Notes: generated by a model not told the origin, from the sequence alone. 64,000 nt of DNA from Sphingomonas palmae (GCF_900109565.1 NZ_FNZZ01000003.1:186001-250000); one strand, 5' to 3'; counted from the first letter of the stretch, positions 37,770-47,418 are shown. A program made the numbers and translations.

Positions 37770-38372
37770 TCAACCACCGCGCGGGTGCCAGGTGAACACG
37801 CGGTAGAGGTAGACCAGCACCGCGACGACCATCAGCACGATGCCGACCGGCCCGACATATTTGTCGAGCTCGGCGTAGCGGGTGCCGAGGTAATAGCCCG
37901 CGCCGCCCAGGATCACGTTCCAGATCGCCGAGCCTAGAAAGGTCCACAACATGAAGCGCCACAACGGCATGGCGGTCATGCCGGCGGGCAGCGAGATTAG
38001 CGTGCGGAAGGTCGGCATAAAGCGGAAAACGAAGACCACCCAGCCGCCCTGCCGCTGAAAGAAGGTGTGGATGCGCTCTACGTCTTCCCACTCGAGCGTC
38101 AGCCAGCGGCCATGCCGCTCGACGAAGGGGCGGAAGCGCGCGTAGCCCAAGCGCCGGCCGACCTCGTACCAGAACAAGTTGCCGATCGTGGTGCCGGCGG
38201 TGCCCCACAGCACCAGCGGCACCATCGCCATCTGACCGCGCGCGACCGCGATCCCGCCCAGCCCCATGATGACTTCCGACGGGATCGGCGGAAAGATGTT
38301 TTCCAGCGCCATCAGGAGGAAGATGCCGAGGTAACCGCCCCAGGCGATCCAGTCGAGGATGAGGTCGGTCAC
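37770..38372 (-). CDS. DedA-family membrane protein
   Basis: A 200-residue inner-membrane protein of the DedA/SNARE-associated family, with ALENIFPPIPSEVIMGLGG, GTTIGNLFWYEVGRRLG and the conserved RFMPTFRTLISLPAGMTAMP. Recent work on the family points to undecaprenyl-phosphate or phospholipid flipping. It sits 45 nt downstream of gshB on the same strand. Confidence 0.93.
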   Translation of the reverse strand: MTDLILDWIAWGGYLGIFLLMALENIFPPIPSEVIMGLGGIAVARGQMAMVPLVLWGTAGTTIGNLFWYEVGRRLGYARFRPFVERHGRWLTLEWEDVERIHTFFQRQGGWVVFVFRFMPTFRTLISLPAGMTAMPLWRFMLWTFLGSAIWNVILGGAGYYLGTRYAELDKYVGPVGIVLMVVAVLVYLYRVFTWHPRGG

Positions 38373-38417
38373 GGGTGGCAGCGTTCGGTCATGCGGTCGG
38401 GCAACGGCCGCGCGGCG

Positions 38418-39383
38418 TCAGCGTTCCGCCACCCGCCGCTCGATCGCGTCCCAGATCATGCCGGCCACATCGGTGCCGTCGAACCGCTCGATCGCGACGA
38501 TCCCGGTCGGCGAGGTCACGTTGATCTCGGTCAGCCACTCGCCGCCGATCACGTCGATGCCGACGAAGATCAGCCCGCGGCGCTTCAACTCAGGGCCGAG
38601 GATGTCACAAATCTCGCGCTCGCGCGCCGTGAGTTCGGTCTTCTCGGCCGAGCCGCCGACCGCGAGGTTGGAGCGGATCTCGCCCGCACCGGGCAAGCGG
38701 TTGATCGCGCCCGCGACCTCGCCGTCGACCAGCACGATCCGCTTGTCGCCCTTCGCCACGTCGGGGAGGAACGCCTGCACCATGTGCGGTTCGCGCCAGG
38801 TCTGGTTGAAGATTTCGAACAGGGCGGACAGGTTGAGGCCGTTTTCCTCGACCTTGAAGATTGCCTTGCCGCCGTTGCCGTGAAGCGGCTTGACCACGAT
38901 CTGGCCATGCTGGCTGAGAAACGCGCGCGCTTCCTCCAGGCTGCGGGTGACGAGCGTCGGCGGCATGAAGCGCGCATAGTCGAGCACGAATACCTTCTCG
39001 GGCGCGTTGCGGACGCTCGCGGGATCGTTGACGACGAGCGTGCGGTCGGCGATCCGCTCGAGTAGGTGGGTGGCGGTGATGTAGCCGAGGTCGAACGGCG
39101 GGTCCTGCCGCATCAGCACCGCGTCTGCCTCGTCGCCGAGGTCGAGGCTGACGGGATCGCCGAAGCAATAATGGTCGCGTGCGCCCGGTGTGCTCGGCGG
39201 CTGTACGGTGACCGGGTGCGCCTTCGCCCACAGCCGACCGTCCGACCAGTTGAGGTCCTCCGCCTGGTAATGGAACAGGCGGTGCCCGCGCGCCTGCGCG
39301 GAGAGCATCAGCGCGAAGGTTGAGTCGCCCGCGACGTTGATCTGGTCGAGCGGGTCCATCTGGACAGCGACGGTGAGCGACAT
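38418..39383 (-). CDS. gshB: Glutathione synthase
   Basis: A 321-residue ATP-grasp ligase that joins glycine to gamma-glutamylcysteine. Residues DPLDQINVAGDSTFALM, VLMRQDPPFDLGYI and KPLHGNGGKAIF, and the C-terminal GIDVIGGEWLTEINVTSPTG, are diagnostic. ATG 39383 is preceded by GGAGGAACC. Its usual neighbours yraN, rsmI and lppC follow upstream but are interrupted by a chemoreceptor gene. Confidence 0.96.
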   Translation of the reverse strand: MSLTVAVQMDPLDQINVAGDSTFALMLSAQARGHRLFHYQAEDLNWSDGRLWAKAHPVTVQPPSTPGARDHYCFGDPVSLDLGDEADAVLMRQDPPFDLGYITATHLLERIADRTLVVNDPASVRNAPEKVFVLDYARFMPPTLVTRSLEEARAFLSQHGQIVVKPLHGNGGKAIFKVEENGLNLSALFEIFNQTWREPHMVQAFLPDVAKGDKRIVLVDGEVAGAINRLPGAGEIRSNLAVGGSAEKTELTAREREICDILGPELKRRGLIFVGIDVIGGEWLTEINVTSPTGIVAIERFDGTDVAGMIWDAIERRVAER

Positions 39384-39460
39384 GGTTCCTCCGGACAGCG
39401 TATCCATGCCGACCTAGGCGCGGGGTGGTCGATTGTCACCCGCGTGGATGAGTGAGGCGT

Positions 39461-39503
39461 GGAAGGTCACTAAAGTCACACCCCTACGCATGTGCGCGCG
39501 AGG
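39461..39503 (-). repeat. Dispersed intergenic repeat, copy 2
   Basis: On the minus strand this reads cctcgcgcgcacatgcgt followed by aggggtgtgactttagtgac and cttcc, nearly identical to 3553-3597. It lies between yraN and gshB, outside any convincing gene. Confidence 0.7.
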
Positions 39504-39572
39504 GCGGCGCAACCTTTGCGGCCGTTATGGGCGACCTAGGCATGGTGTGGCCGTGTAGGAAAGGCGTCCGGC

Positions 39573-39953
39573 TTAGCCGATCCAGGCATTCTCGATGTGG
39601 CGCGGGCGCGAGCCGGGGGCGAGCAGGATCACGTCGACGCGAATGTCGTCGCCCGGCCCGGCGTAGCGCGGCATCAGCAACTCCGCCGCCGCCGCGACGC
39701 GCGCGAGCCGGCGCTGGTCGATCGCGTGGTCGAGCTCGGCGGCGGTACGGCGCATCTTTACCTCGACGAAGGCGACTAGATCGCCGCGTCGCGCAACCAG
39801 GTCGACCTCGCCCGCGGGAGTGCGCACGCGGCGGTCGAGAATGCGCCAGCCCTTCAACCGCAGCCACCATGCCGCCAGTCGCTCACCGCGCCGCCCGCTT
39901 GTCTCCGCCGCGCGGCGCTGATCCGGAGAGCGGGTGGGAGCGGGACGGGACAT
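39573..39953 (-). CDS. YraN/UPF0102 nuclease-fold protein
   Basis: A 126-residue protein with the Holliday-junction-resolvase-like endonuclease fold: AAWWLRLKGWRILDRRVRTP, then GEVDLVARRGDLVAFVEVKMR with the Asp, Glu and Lys of the PD-(D/E)xK core. Function is not established. I start at ATG 39953 (MSRPAPTRSPDQRR); the longer frame has unlikely codons. In many genomes yraN directly follows rsmI; here a chemoreceptor on the other strand separates them. Confidence 0.88.
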   Translation of the reverse strand: MSRPAPTRSPDQRRAAETSGRRGERLAAWWLRLKGWRILDRRVRTPAGEVDLVARRGDLVAFVEVKMRRTAAELDHAIDQRRLARVAAAAELLMPRYAGPGDDIRVDVILLAPGSRPRHIENAWIG

Positions 39954-40077
39954 GCGACAGGGGTGCACGACACCTTGGTGGGCTGCAAGGCGGATGATGC
40001 CGATCGATCGTCGCAGGGTGTCACGGCCCGGCTGGCATGTCACACGCAGTTAAGAACGCGCGTCTACCCGGCCCAAC

Positions 40078-41841
40078 ATGTTCACGCGCGATCACCTGCA
40101 CTGGCATCGTACCTTGGCGGCCAAGCTGCTGGCACCGATCGCGATCATGCTGCTGGTCGTGCTTGTCCTCGGACTGGCAGGATCGGCGGCGCGACAGCGG
40201 ATCGTGGCCGCGCATCGCAATGTCGAGGCGCGGCAGAAGGTCCGGGTCGAGTTGATCGAGATTCGGTCGCTAAGCCGTTCGCTGCAGCGCGATGCGCTCA
40301 ATCTGATCGTCGAGCCCGTACCGGCCGAACGCGCCGTCATCACCGACAAGGTCACGAGCCGACTGCGCGAGATGGGGCGCGCGCTTCGACGTCTCGGCGC
40401 AGATAAAAACTTCGCGGGCGGCGAACGAAGGACCTTTATCGCGGAGCAGCGAGCCGTGATGGCGCTGTTGCACCAGTCCGCCGCACTCGCCACCCAAGGT
40501 CGGCGAGCGGACGCGCTCACCCGTTTCCGTGCGCAGGTGCGCCCCGCCGAGCGCCGCGCATCGCAGCTGGCCGACCGGCTGGTGTCCGAACAGGCGCGGG
40601 TGGTCGACGAGCAGCTGGCGCTCGCGCGCGCAATCGAACGCCGCGAAACCGTGATGGGTCTCGCCACCAGCGTGCTGCTCTTCATCTTCGCGGCGGCCGT
40701 GACGCTGGTGGTGGTGCGGCGGCTGGTGTCACAACCGCTGCGCGACATCGAGGATGCGATGACCCGCCTGGCGGCGGGAGAAGCCGAAGGGTCAACGCCG
40801 CACGGCGACCGCGATGACGAGATTGGACGTATGGCCCGCGCAATCGAGGTATTCCGCGCCGCCGCCCGGCATCAGGACGATCTGCGCGCGATGCACGCCG
40901 CGCAGCTGGAACGCGCGCTTGCGGCGGAGCGCGGGCAGCGCACGCTCGATCAGGTGCAGGCGGTACGCGATCGGCGATTGGCCGCTGCGGCTAAAGTGCT
41001 GGAGCGCGATACGGCGGTGACGTTCGCCGACAGTCGCGCCGCCGCTGCCTCGCTGCACATCGCGGCAAAGACGCTTGCCGACGTGTCGGCATCGACGCGG
41101 GCCGAACTTGACCAGGTCAAGGCGGCGACCAGCCGCGTGACCACAGGGGCTGCCGACATCGCGGCGGCGACCGATCACTTCATGACCGACTTGGATCGAT
41201 CGCGAACGGCGACACGCGACGCGGCGAGCGAGGGCCGCGCCGCGGCGGAGCAGGTCGACGCACTGGTCGAGCAGATGCGCCGCGTGGCGGATGACGGTGA
41301 GCGTGTCGCGACCGCGATCGACCTGGTCGGCGATATCGCGCGGCAGACCGATCTGCTGGCGTTGAACGCCTCGATCGAGGCGGCGCGTGCCGGAGCGGCG
41401 GGGCGCGGCTTTGCGGTGGTCGCGAACGAGGTCAAGGCGTTGGCGCTTGAGGCTGCGCGCGTGACGACCGAGATCGGCCGACGTGTCGAGGGGATGCGGG
41501 CGGCGACCGGAGAGGCTGGCGATAGCCTGCGGATCGTTGGTGCGATAGTTGTACGGCTGGCGGAGCAATCGGCCACGCTCGCCGATGAAATCGACGTGCA
41601 GACCGAGCAGGGTAGCATCATCAGCCACAATGTCGCGGGCACGGCAGCCGATCTGGACCTGATCGCGTCGCGCGTGTCCGATGCCGCTGTTGGTGCGGCG
41701 AAGGTCGATCAGCTATCGAACCAGCTTGGTCACGACGCGAGCGGGATCGCCGCGCGCACGGAGCGACTTGGCACGGCGCTGGAGCGGTTCTTTGCCGACC
41801 TGAATCAACTCGACGCGCAGGGGACATGCGAGAAGTCGTGA
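40078..41841 (+). CDS. Transmembrane methyl-accepting chemotaxis protein
   Basis: A 587-residue chemoreceptor. TM1 ([19 protein letters not shown], about 16-34), a helical periplasmic domain, TM2 ([22 protein letters not shown], about 195-216), HAMP ([19 protein letters not shown] onward), then the coiled-coil signalling domain with [20 protein letters not shown] and [15 protein letters not shown]. The signal is unknown. It is transcribed against its neighbours and sits between rsmI and yraN, a pair normally adjacent, so it was probably inserted there. Confidence 0.93.
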   Translation: MFTRDHLHWHRTLAAKLLAPIAIMLLVVLVLGLAGSAARQRIVAAHRNVEARQKVRVELIEIRSLSRSLQRDALNLIVEPVPAERAVITDKVTSRLREMGRALRRLGADKNFAGGERRTFIAEQRAVMALLHQSAALATQGRRADALTRFRAQVRPAERRASQLADRLVSEQARVVDEQLALARAIERRETVMGLATSVLLFIFAAAVTLVVVRRLVSQPLRDIEDAMTRLAAGEAEGSTPHGDRDDEIGRMARAIEVFRAAARHQDDLRAMHAAQLERALAAERGQRTLDQVQAVRDRRLAAAAKVLERDTAVTFADSRAAAASLHIAAKTLADVSASTRAELDQVKAATSRVTTGAADIAAATDHFMTDLDRSRTATRDAASEGRAAAEQVDALVEQMRRVADDGERVATAIDLVGDIARQTDLLALNASIEAARAGAAGRGFAVVANEVKALALEAARVTTEIGRRVEGMRAATGEAGDSLRIVGAIVVRLAEQSATLADEIDVQTEQGSIISHNVAGTAADLDLIASRVSDAAVGAAKVDQLSNQLGHDASGIAARTERLGTALERFFADLNQLDAQGTCEKS

Positions 41842-41866
41842 ACGCGGCGCGCGTCGCGACGGCCGG

Positions 41867-42715
41867 CTAGCGTTCGCCCTTCAGCTCCAGCGCGCGGGCG
41901 TAGAGTGCCTTGCGGTCGAGGCCGAGCGCTCGGGCAACCTCGCCCGCTGCCTTCGCGGCGGGGAGGCGGGTGAGCGCCTCGACCAGCGCGGCATCGCCGT
42001 CGTCGGCGCTGGCCGGGGCGGGTGGCTCGGGCGGGGCAACGACGACGACGATCTCACCCTTGGGCGGCGCATCGGCGTAGCGTGCGGCGAGGGTAGAGAG
42101 GCGGCCGGTGACGGCTTCCTCGAACTTCTTGGTGATCTCGCGCGCGACGGCAGCCTCGCGGTCGCCGAGACCTTCGGCGAGTGCGGACAGGCAGGCGGAA
42201 AGGCGCGGGCCGCTCTCATAGAGAACGAGCGTAGCGCGCACGGCGGCGACTTCGGCGATCGCCTCGGCGCGGGCGTGCTGCTTGGAGGGCAGAAAGCCGA
42301 GGAACAGGAAGCGGTCGGTCGGCAGTGCGGCGAGCGTCAGCGCGGCGATCGCGGCGCACGGACCCGGGATTGTCACCACCGCATGGCCCGCGGCGCGCGC
42401 GTCGCGCACCAGCTTGTAGCCGGGATCGGAGATGAGCGGCGTGCCCGCGTCCGAGACGAGCGCGACCGCCTCGGTCGCCATGCGCGCGATCAGCCCGGGG
42501 CGCATCCCTTCCGCATTATGGTCGTGATAGGGGATCATCGGGCGCTTGACCCCGATGTGGCGCAGAAGGCCCGCGGTGACGCGCGTGTCCTCGACCGCGA
42601 CCGCGTCGGCGCGCGACAGGATGTCGGCCGCGCGCGGGGAAAGGTCAGCGAGATTGCCGATCGGCGTCGCCACGATGTACAGGCCGGGGGATAGAGGTTC
42701 CACGAGGGGTGTCAT
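41867..42715 (-). CDS. rsmI: 16S rRNA (cytidine1402-2'-O)-methyltransferase
   Basis: A 282-residue tetrapyrrole-methylase-fold enzyme: GLYIVATPIGNLADLSPRA, AVAVEDTRVTAGLLRHIGV, LVSDAGTPLISDPG and IPGPCAAIAALTLAALPTDRFLFLGFLP are RsmI hallmarks. It modifies C1402 in the decoding centre. The start ATG occupies 42713-42715 on the minus strand and shares a CATG with the start codon of lppC on the plus strand. No clear ribosome site precedes it. Confidence 0.95.
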   Translation of the reverse strand: MTPLVEPLSPGLYIVATPIGNLADLSPRAADILSRADAVAVEDTRVTAGLLRHIGVKRPMIPYHDHNAEGMRPGLIARMATEAVALVSDAGTPLISDPGYKLVRDARAAGHAVVTIPGPCAAIAALTLAALPTDRFLFLGFLPSKQHARAEAIAEVAAVRATLVLYESGPRLSACLSALAEGLGDREAAVAREITKKFEEAVTGRLSTLAARYADAPPKGEIVVVVAPPEPPAPASADDGDAALVEALTRLPAAKAAGEVARALGLDRKALYARALELKGER

Positions 42716-43922
42716 GGCAGAATCGAAGCGGGGGCCGCAACCGACACGCGCGGTTTCGAAACTGGTCGCGCTGGCGGCGGCGTTGTTGTTGTCCGCCTGC
42801 GCCACGGTGGTCCCGCGCGGTGCAACGCCGGCGCCGGATCGCGCACCGGTGCAGAAGCCGCGTCCGTCACGTGGCTCGGACACGGGCGGCGTCATCGCGG
42901 GCGTGCCGCAGGATGCCGAACGCAACCGCGTGGCGCTGCTGGTGCCGCTGTCGGGCAGCAACGCGGGCGTCGGGCGCAGCATCGCCAATGCGACGCAGCT
43001 GGCGCTGCTCGATGCGCGCAGCCAGCAGGTGCGGATCACCAACTATGACACCGCGACCGGCGCGGCGGCGGCGGCGAACCGCGCGATTGCGGAGGGCGCG
43101 CAGCTGATCCTCGGCCCGCTGCTCGCCGATGACGTGCGCGCGGTGACGCCGATCGCCAGGCGCGCGGGCGTGCCGGTGATCTCTTTTTCCAACGACGTCA
43201 GCGTCGCGGGTAACGGCACCTATGTGATGGGCTATGCGCCGAACCAGTCGATCGAGCGCGTGGTCGCCTTCGCGCGCAGTCAGGGCGTGCAGAACTTTGG
43301 TGGGCTGGTGCCAAACGCGCTGTACGGATCACGCGCGTCGACCGTGTTCCTGCGCGCGGTCGAGCAGGCAGGCGGGCGCGTCGTGTCGCTGCAGACCTAT
43401 GATCGTGCGCCGTCGGCCGTTGCGCAGGCGGTGACGCGGATGAACAAGGACGCGCCGTTCGACGCGGTGATGATCGCGGACGGCGGCAGCACCGCGGCGG
43501 TGGCGGCACCCTTGCTCAAGCGCGCGAGCCCATCGACACGGCTGCTCGGCACCGAATTGTGGAACTCCGACCGCGCGGTGGCGACGCAGGCGGCGCTGAA
43601 CGGCGCATGGTTCGCGAGCGTGCCAAACAATCTGTACCGTCAGTACGCGCAGAACTACCGCGCGCGGTTCAGCGCGGCGCCGTACCGCTTGTCGAGCCTG
43701 GGTTACGACGCGGTGCTGCTGGTGGTGCGGATCTCGCGCGACTGGCGCGTCGGCAGCGCGTTTCCGCAGAACCGGTTGCGTGACGCGGACGGCTTCGCCG
43801 GAATCGACGGCGCGTTCCGCTTCGGTCGCGACGGTGTCGCCGAGCGCGCGCTGGAGGTGCAGGAGGTGCGCGGCGGCACAACGGTGACGGTCTCGCCCGC
43901 GCCGACGCGGTTCGACGATTAA
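42714..43922 (+). CDS. Penicillin-binding protein activator (LppC/LpoA-like lipoprotein)
   Basis: A 402-residue outer-membrane lipoprotein: lipobox LLLSAC with Cys29. The mature part is a periplasmic-binding-protein-like fold (VALLVPLSGSNAGVGRSIANATQLALLD, LILGPLLADDVRAVTPIA, VPVISFSNDVSVAGNGTYVMG) matching the C-terminal half of LpoA. LpoA activates PBP1A from outside, which fits the mrcA gene elsewhere in this window. GAGGGG lies 4 nt before the ATG, which overlaps the divergent rsmI start. Confidence 0.9.
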   Translation: MAESKRGPQPTRAVSKLVALAAALLLSACATVVPRGATPAPDRAPVQKPRPSRGSDTGGVIAGVPQDAERNRVALLVPLSGSNAGVGRSIANATQLALLDARSQQVRITNYDTATGAAAAANRAIAEGAQLILGPLLADDVRAVTPIARRAGVPVISFSNDVSVAGNGTYVMGYAPNQSIERVVAFARSQGVQNFGGLVPNALYGSRASTVFLRAVEQAGGRVVSLQTYDRAPSAVAQAVTRMNKDAPFDAVMIADGGSTAAVAAPLLKRASPSTRLLGTELWNSDRAVATQAALNGAWFASVPNNLYRQYAQNYRARFSAAPYRLSSLGYDAVLLVVRISRDWRVGSAFPQNRLRDADGFAGIDGAFRFGRDGVAERALEVQEVRGGTTVTVSPAPTRFDD

Positions 43923-43929
43923 GGACAGC

Positions 43930-43953
43930 GCGGCGGCCGGATCAGGCCGCCGC
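43930..43953. terminator. Palindrome between convergent lppC and hemW
   Basis: GCGGCGGCC, loop GGATCA, GGCCGCCGC: a perfect 9-bp stem that overlaps the last codons of hemW and follows the lppC stop by 8 nt. It has no T-run but is well placed to stop both transcripts. Confidence 0.5.
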
Positions 43954-45102
43954 CGCCTCGTCGGCGCGCACCACGCGCGGCAGGATCGCGTCGAGCAGCA
44001 GCATGCCCGCCGGCGTGACGGTCAGGTGATCGCCGTTCAGCCGGATCAGATCGGGTAGCTGCGCCACCGCCCGGCGGTCGATCAGCGCGTCGATCGGCAA
44101 TCCGGTGCGGCGGGTGATGCGGGCGAGGTCGACGCCTTCCGCCAGCCGCAGCCCCATCAGCAGCGCCTCCGACGCGCGGGTGCCGGGGGCGAGCGGCTCC
44201 TCGACCTCAATGCCGTGGCGGTTGCGGTCGACGGCGGTGAGCCAGTTCTCCGGCTTGCGGCGGCGCTGCGTCGCGTGGTTGCCTCGGCGACCGTGTGCGC
44301 CCGGACCGACGCCGGCGTAATCGCGGTAGCGCCAGTAGGCGAGATTGTGGCGGCTCTCCGCGCCGGTGCGCGCGTGGTTCGACACCTCGTAGGCGGGGAT
44401 GCCCGCGTCGGCGGTGATCGCGCGGGTGAGTTCGAACAGGTCGGCGGCGGTGTCCGCGTCGGGGATGACGAGGCGACCGGCCGCGGCCTCGGTCGCGAAG
44501 CGCGTGCCGGGTTCGATCGTTAGCTGGTAGAGCGACAGGTGTTCGGTGCCGAACGCGAGCGCGCGGCGCAGCTCGGCCTCCCACGCGTCGATTGGCTGGT
44601 CGGGGCGGGCATAGATCAGGTCGAAGCTGACGCGCGCGAAATTGGCTTGAGCAGTCTCGAGTGCGCCGAGACCCTCCGCCACATCGTGCGCGCGCCCGAG
44701 AAAGTGGAGCGCGCGGTCGTCGAGCGCCTGCAAGCCGAGCGAGACGCGGTTGACGCCGGCGGCGGCGAGATCGGCGAAGCGCGCCGCCTCGACCGACGAC
44801 GGGTTCGCCTCCAGCGTGATCTCGAGGTCGTCCTCGGGCGTCCAGGCGGCGGTCGCAGTATCGATGATCGCGGCAACGGTCGCGGGTGGCATCAGCGAGG
44901 GCGTGCCGCCGCCGAAGAAGATCGAGCCGAGCCGGCGTCCAGGCAGCGCAGCGACCTCGTAGGCGAGATCGAGCAGCAAGGCGTCACGCCAGCGTGCCTG
45001 GTCGACGGTCTCGCGCACGTGGCTGTTGAAGTCGCAATAAGGGCATTTGGAGACGCAGAACGGCCAGTGGACGTAGAGCGCGAGCGGTTCGTCCTCGCTC
45101 AT
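43942..45102 (-). CDS. hemW: Radical SAM haem chaperone HemW
   Basis: A 386-residue radical SAM protein related to HemN. The [4Fe-4S] motif is CVSKCPYCDFN, followed by IFFGGGTPSLMPP and VSLGLQALDDRAL. HemW binds haem and delivers it to respiratory enzymes; it lacks coproporphyrinogen dehydrogenase activity. I start at ATG 45102 (MSEDEPLALYVHWPFC), which gives the family's usual N-terminus; an ATG at 45132 would add ten residues with atypical codons including TTA. It is separated from rdgB, its common partner, by several genes. Confidence 0.93.
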   Translation of the reverse strand: MSEDEPLALYVHWPFCVSKCPYCDFNSHVRETVDQARWRDALLLDLAYEVAALPGRRLGSIFFGGGTPSLMPPATVAAIIDTATAAWTPEDDLEITLEANPSSVEAARFADLAAAGVNRVSLGLQALDDRALHFLGRAHDVAEGLGALETAQANFARVSFDLIYARPDQPIDAWEAELRRALAFGTEHLSLYQLTIEPGTRFATEAAAGRLVIPDADTAADLFELTRAITADAGIPAYEVSNHARTGAESRHNLAYWRYRDYAGVGPGAHGRRGNHATQRRRKPENWLTAVDRNRHGIEVEEPLAPGTRASEALLMGLRLAEGVDLARITRRTGLPIDALIDRRAVAQLPDLIRLNGDHLTVTPAGMLLLDAILPRVVRADEAAAA

Positions 45103-45143
45103 TAAGGAGGTAGCAGGATTGTCGGGCGTCATGCCGCGCCCAT

Positions 45144-45710
45144 ATGGCGGCGATGACGCCGAAACGCCACGCTGCGCTGCTCGCCCTGCTGTTGTCGGCG
45201 TGTTCTGCCGGGAACAGTGCACCCGCGCCCGAGCGGGTGGTGGAGCCGATGACGCGCAGCGCGCCGGCCGAGCGGGGAGGCGCGCTGCTCAAGCGCGTCA
45301 TGCTCTCGCGCCACAATGCGGCGCGTGCCGAACTCGGGCTGGCGCCGCTGATGTGGGACGAGGCGCTTGGGCGTGACGCGCGCGCCTATGCCGGGCAGAT
45401 GGCGCAGAGCGGCCGCTTCGCGCATGCCGACCAACACGGGCAGGGCGAGAATTTGTTCACCGGCACGCGCGGCGCTTATTCCTACGCCGAGATGATCGAC
45501 CTGTGGCTGGCGGAGCGTCGCGATTTCGTCAACGCACCGACGCCGGGGTTCAGCCGCACCGGGCGCGCGGGCGATGTGGCGCATTACACGCAGATCGTGT
45601 GGCGCGGCACGCGCGCGGTCGGCTGCGCGCTGGCGGCGAACGCGAGGGACGACTTCCTCGTATGCCGGTACTCGCCCCCTGGGAACGTCGTCGGCGAGCG
45701 CGCTTACTGA
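45144..45710 (+). CDS. CAP-domain (SCP/PR1) lipoprotein
   Basis: A 188-residue lipoprotein with lipobox LLLSAC (Cys20) and a CAP domain: LSRHNAARAELGLAPLMWDEALGRDARAYA, GRFAHAD with the conserved His, GENLF, and AGDVAHYTQIVWRGTRAVGCAL. CAP proteins bind sterols or lipids or act as adhesins; bacterial roles are largely unknown. An alternative start is the ATG at 45153. It diverges from hemW. Confidence 0.9.
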   Translation: MAAMTPKRHAALLALLLSACSAGNSAPAPERVVEPMTRSAPAERGGALLKRVMLSRHNAARAELGLAPLMWDEALGRDARAYAGQMAQSGRFAHADQHGQGENLFTGTRGAYSYAEMIDLWLAERRDFVNAPTPGFSRTGRAGDVAHYTQIVWRGTRAVGCALAANARDDFLVCRYSPPGNVVGERAY

Positions 45711-45772
45711 TTTATTTTCATGACATAGGTGGAATGGTAGGACACGCGGGGACAAGGCAGCGTTCCTGCCGC

Positions 45773-47260
45773 ATGGATCAGACCCAGGCACCCATTCTCG
45801 ACGCGTTGCAGCAGATCGAGCGTCGCAAGGTTCACGGTTTCGGCGCGCCGGGGCATCATCAAGGCGCCGCGCTACCGCGCGATCTCGCCAAGGTGCTGGG
45901 CAAGCGCGTGTTCGAGGCCGACGTGATCACACCCAAGGGGCTGGACGACCGAACCGAGGGCGAACACGTGCTGCAGCGCGCGCACGAGATCGCGGCGGAG
46001 GCTTGGGCTGCGGATTTCTGCCGCTTCGTGACGGGCGGGTCGACGCAAAGCCTGCATACCGCGCTCGCCGCGGTCGCCGGGCCGGGCGACACCGTGCTTG
46101 TCGCCGCCAACGTCCACAAGGCAGAGCGCGCGCACGTGCTGGCGGTCGGATTGAAGGCTGAGATCGTCCCGGTGATGATCGACGACGCGTTCGACATCGA
46201 GCACGGCGTCGCGCCCGAGGCACTGACCGCGGCGCTCGACGCGAACCCCGATGCGAAGGCCTTCGTCGTCGTCTCGCCGACCTATTTCGGGGTGACGAGC
46301 GACATCGGCGCGCTGTCGGCGATCTGCCACGCGCGCAGCGTGCCGCTGATCTGCGACGCGGCGTGGGGTGGCGCGTTCGCCTTCTGCGAGGCGCTGCCCG
46401 ACGACGCGCTGACCAAGGACGCCGATGTCGCGGTCTACAGCGTCCACAAGACAATGGGTGCGCTGACGCAAGGGTCCGCGCTGCTGGCCCAGGGCGAACT
46501 TGTCGACCGGCAGCGGTTGTGGATGGCGTACGAACTGTTCGAGACGACCAGCCCGTCGGTGCCGATCCTGGCCAGCCTGGATGTGGCGCGGCGCGAGCAT
46601 GCGCTGCACGGCGAGGCGATCTGGGGCAAGACGCTGGAGCGCGCGGCCGACCTTCGGCGACGGCTGAACAAGATCAAGGGCGTGCGCGTGTTCGGTCGCG
46701 GCGACCTGCCTGCGGGCAGCGATCTCGACGAGACCAAGGTGCTGATCGACGTGAGCGCGCTGGGTGCGTCGGGTTACGCGATCGACGATTGGCTTAACCA
46801 GGAATATCGTGTCAGCGTCGGATTGTCCGACGCGCGGCATCTGCTCGCGATCGTCGCGCCGGGCACGACGACCGCCGACGTGCGCGCGCTCGCCCGTGGG
46901 CTGGCGGCGTGCGCGAAGGGGTTGCGCAAGGGCACGCTGTCGCTCGCACCCACCGGCGATGCGCTGCCGATTAGCGCGCTGGGCGTCGAGATGGCGTTAG
47001 AGGCGGGCGAAGCGCTGTTCGGTGCGGCCGAGCAGGTGCCGCTGGCTGAGGCCGAGGGTCGGATCGCAGCCGAGATGATCGCACCCGCACCGCCGGGCGT
47101 GCCGCGGCTGGTGCCGGGGCAGCGGATCAGCGCGGCGCATGTCAAATGGCTGAGCGCCAACCGTGACGCGGGCGCTTTCTTCCTCGACCCGATCGACCCG
47201 AGCGAGCGGATGATCCGGGTGATGGCGGAAGCAGCGCCGCAGGCGCTCGCCGCCGAGTGA
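45773..47260 (+). CDS. Orn/Lys/Arg decarboxylase-family PLP enzyme
   Basis: A 495-residue fold-type I PLP enzyme: VHGFGAPGHHQGA near the N-terminus, FVTGGSTQSLHTALAAV, VVVSPTYFGVTSDI, LICDAAWGGAF and the Schiff-base lysine in VYSVHKTMGALTQG. This is the short bacterial group related to SpeA/YaaO of Bacillus, without the wing domain of enterobacterial inducible decarboxylases. Substrate (arginine, lysine or ornithine) cannot be assigned. The ATG at 45773 is 62 nt after the CAP gene. Confidence 0.88.
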   Translation: MDQTQAPILDALQQIERRKVHGFGAPGHHQGAALPRDLAKVLGKRVFEADVITPKGLDDRTEGEHVLQRAHEIAAEAWAADFCRFVTGGSTQSLHTALAAVAGPGDTVLVAANVHKAERAHVLAVGLKAEIVPVMIDDAFDIEHGVAPEALTAALDANPDAKAFVVVSPTYFGVTSDIGALSAICHARSVPLICDAAWGGAFAFCEALPDDALTKDADVAVYSVHKTMGALTQGSALLAQGELVDRQRLWMAYELFETTSPSVPILASLDVARREHALHGEAIWGKTLERAADLRRRLNKIKGVRVFGRGDLPAGSDLDETKVLIDVSALGASGYAIDDWLNQEYRVSVGLSDARHLLAIVAPGTTTADVRALARGLAACAKGLRKGTLSLAPTGDALPISALGVEMALEAGEALFGAAEQVPLAEAEGRIAAEMIAPAPPGVPRLVPGQRISAAHVKWLSANRDAGAFFLDPIDPSERMIRVMAEAAPQALAAE

Positions 47261-47262
47261 GA

Positions 47263-47418
47263 TCAGCCCGCGCGGCGGCGCGCGCGCTGAACCGAGCGGC
47301 AGGTCCAGGCGAGCGAGGCGAGGATAACGAGCGGCATGCCCGCGTGCGGTATGATCTGGCCGATGGCAAAGCCTCCTAGCGCGATTACTGTGACGGACAG
47401 GTGAGTGCGAGCGGACAC
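47263..47418 (-). CDS. Possible 51-residue membrane peptide
   Basis: A GTG-initiated frame encoding one hydrophobic helix (VTVIALGGFAIGQIIPHAG MPLVILASLAW region) and a basic tail, RSVQRARRRAG. It lies between the decarboxylase (convergent) and the ChaN-like gene. No strong ribosome site is visible, so this is tentative. Confidence 0.3.
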   Translation of the reverse strand: MSARTHLSVTVIALGGFAIGQIIPHAGMPLVILASLAWTCRSVQRARRRAG

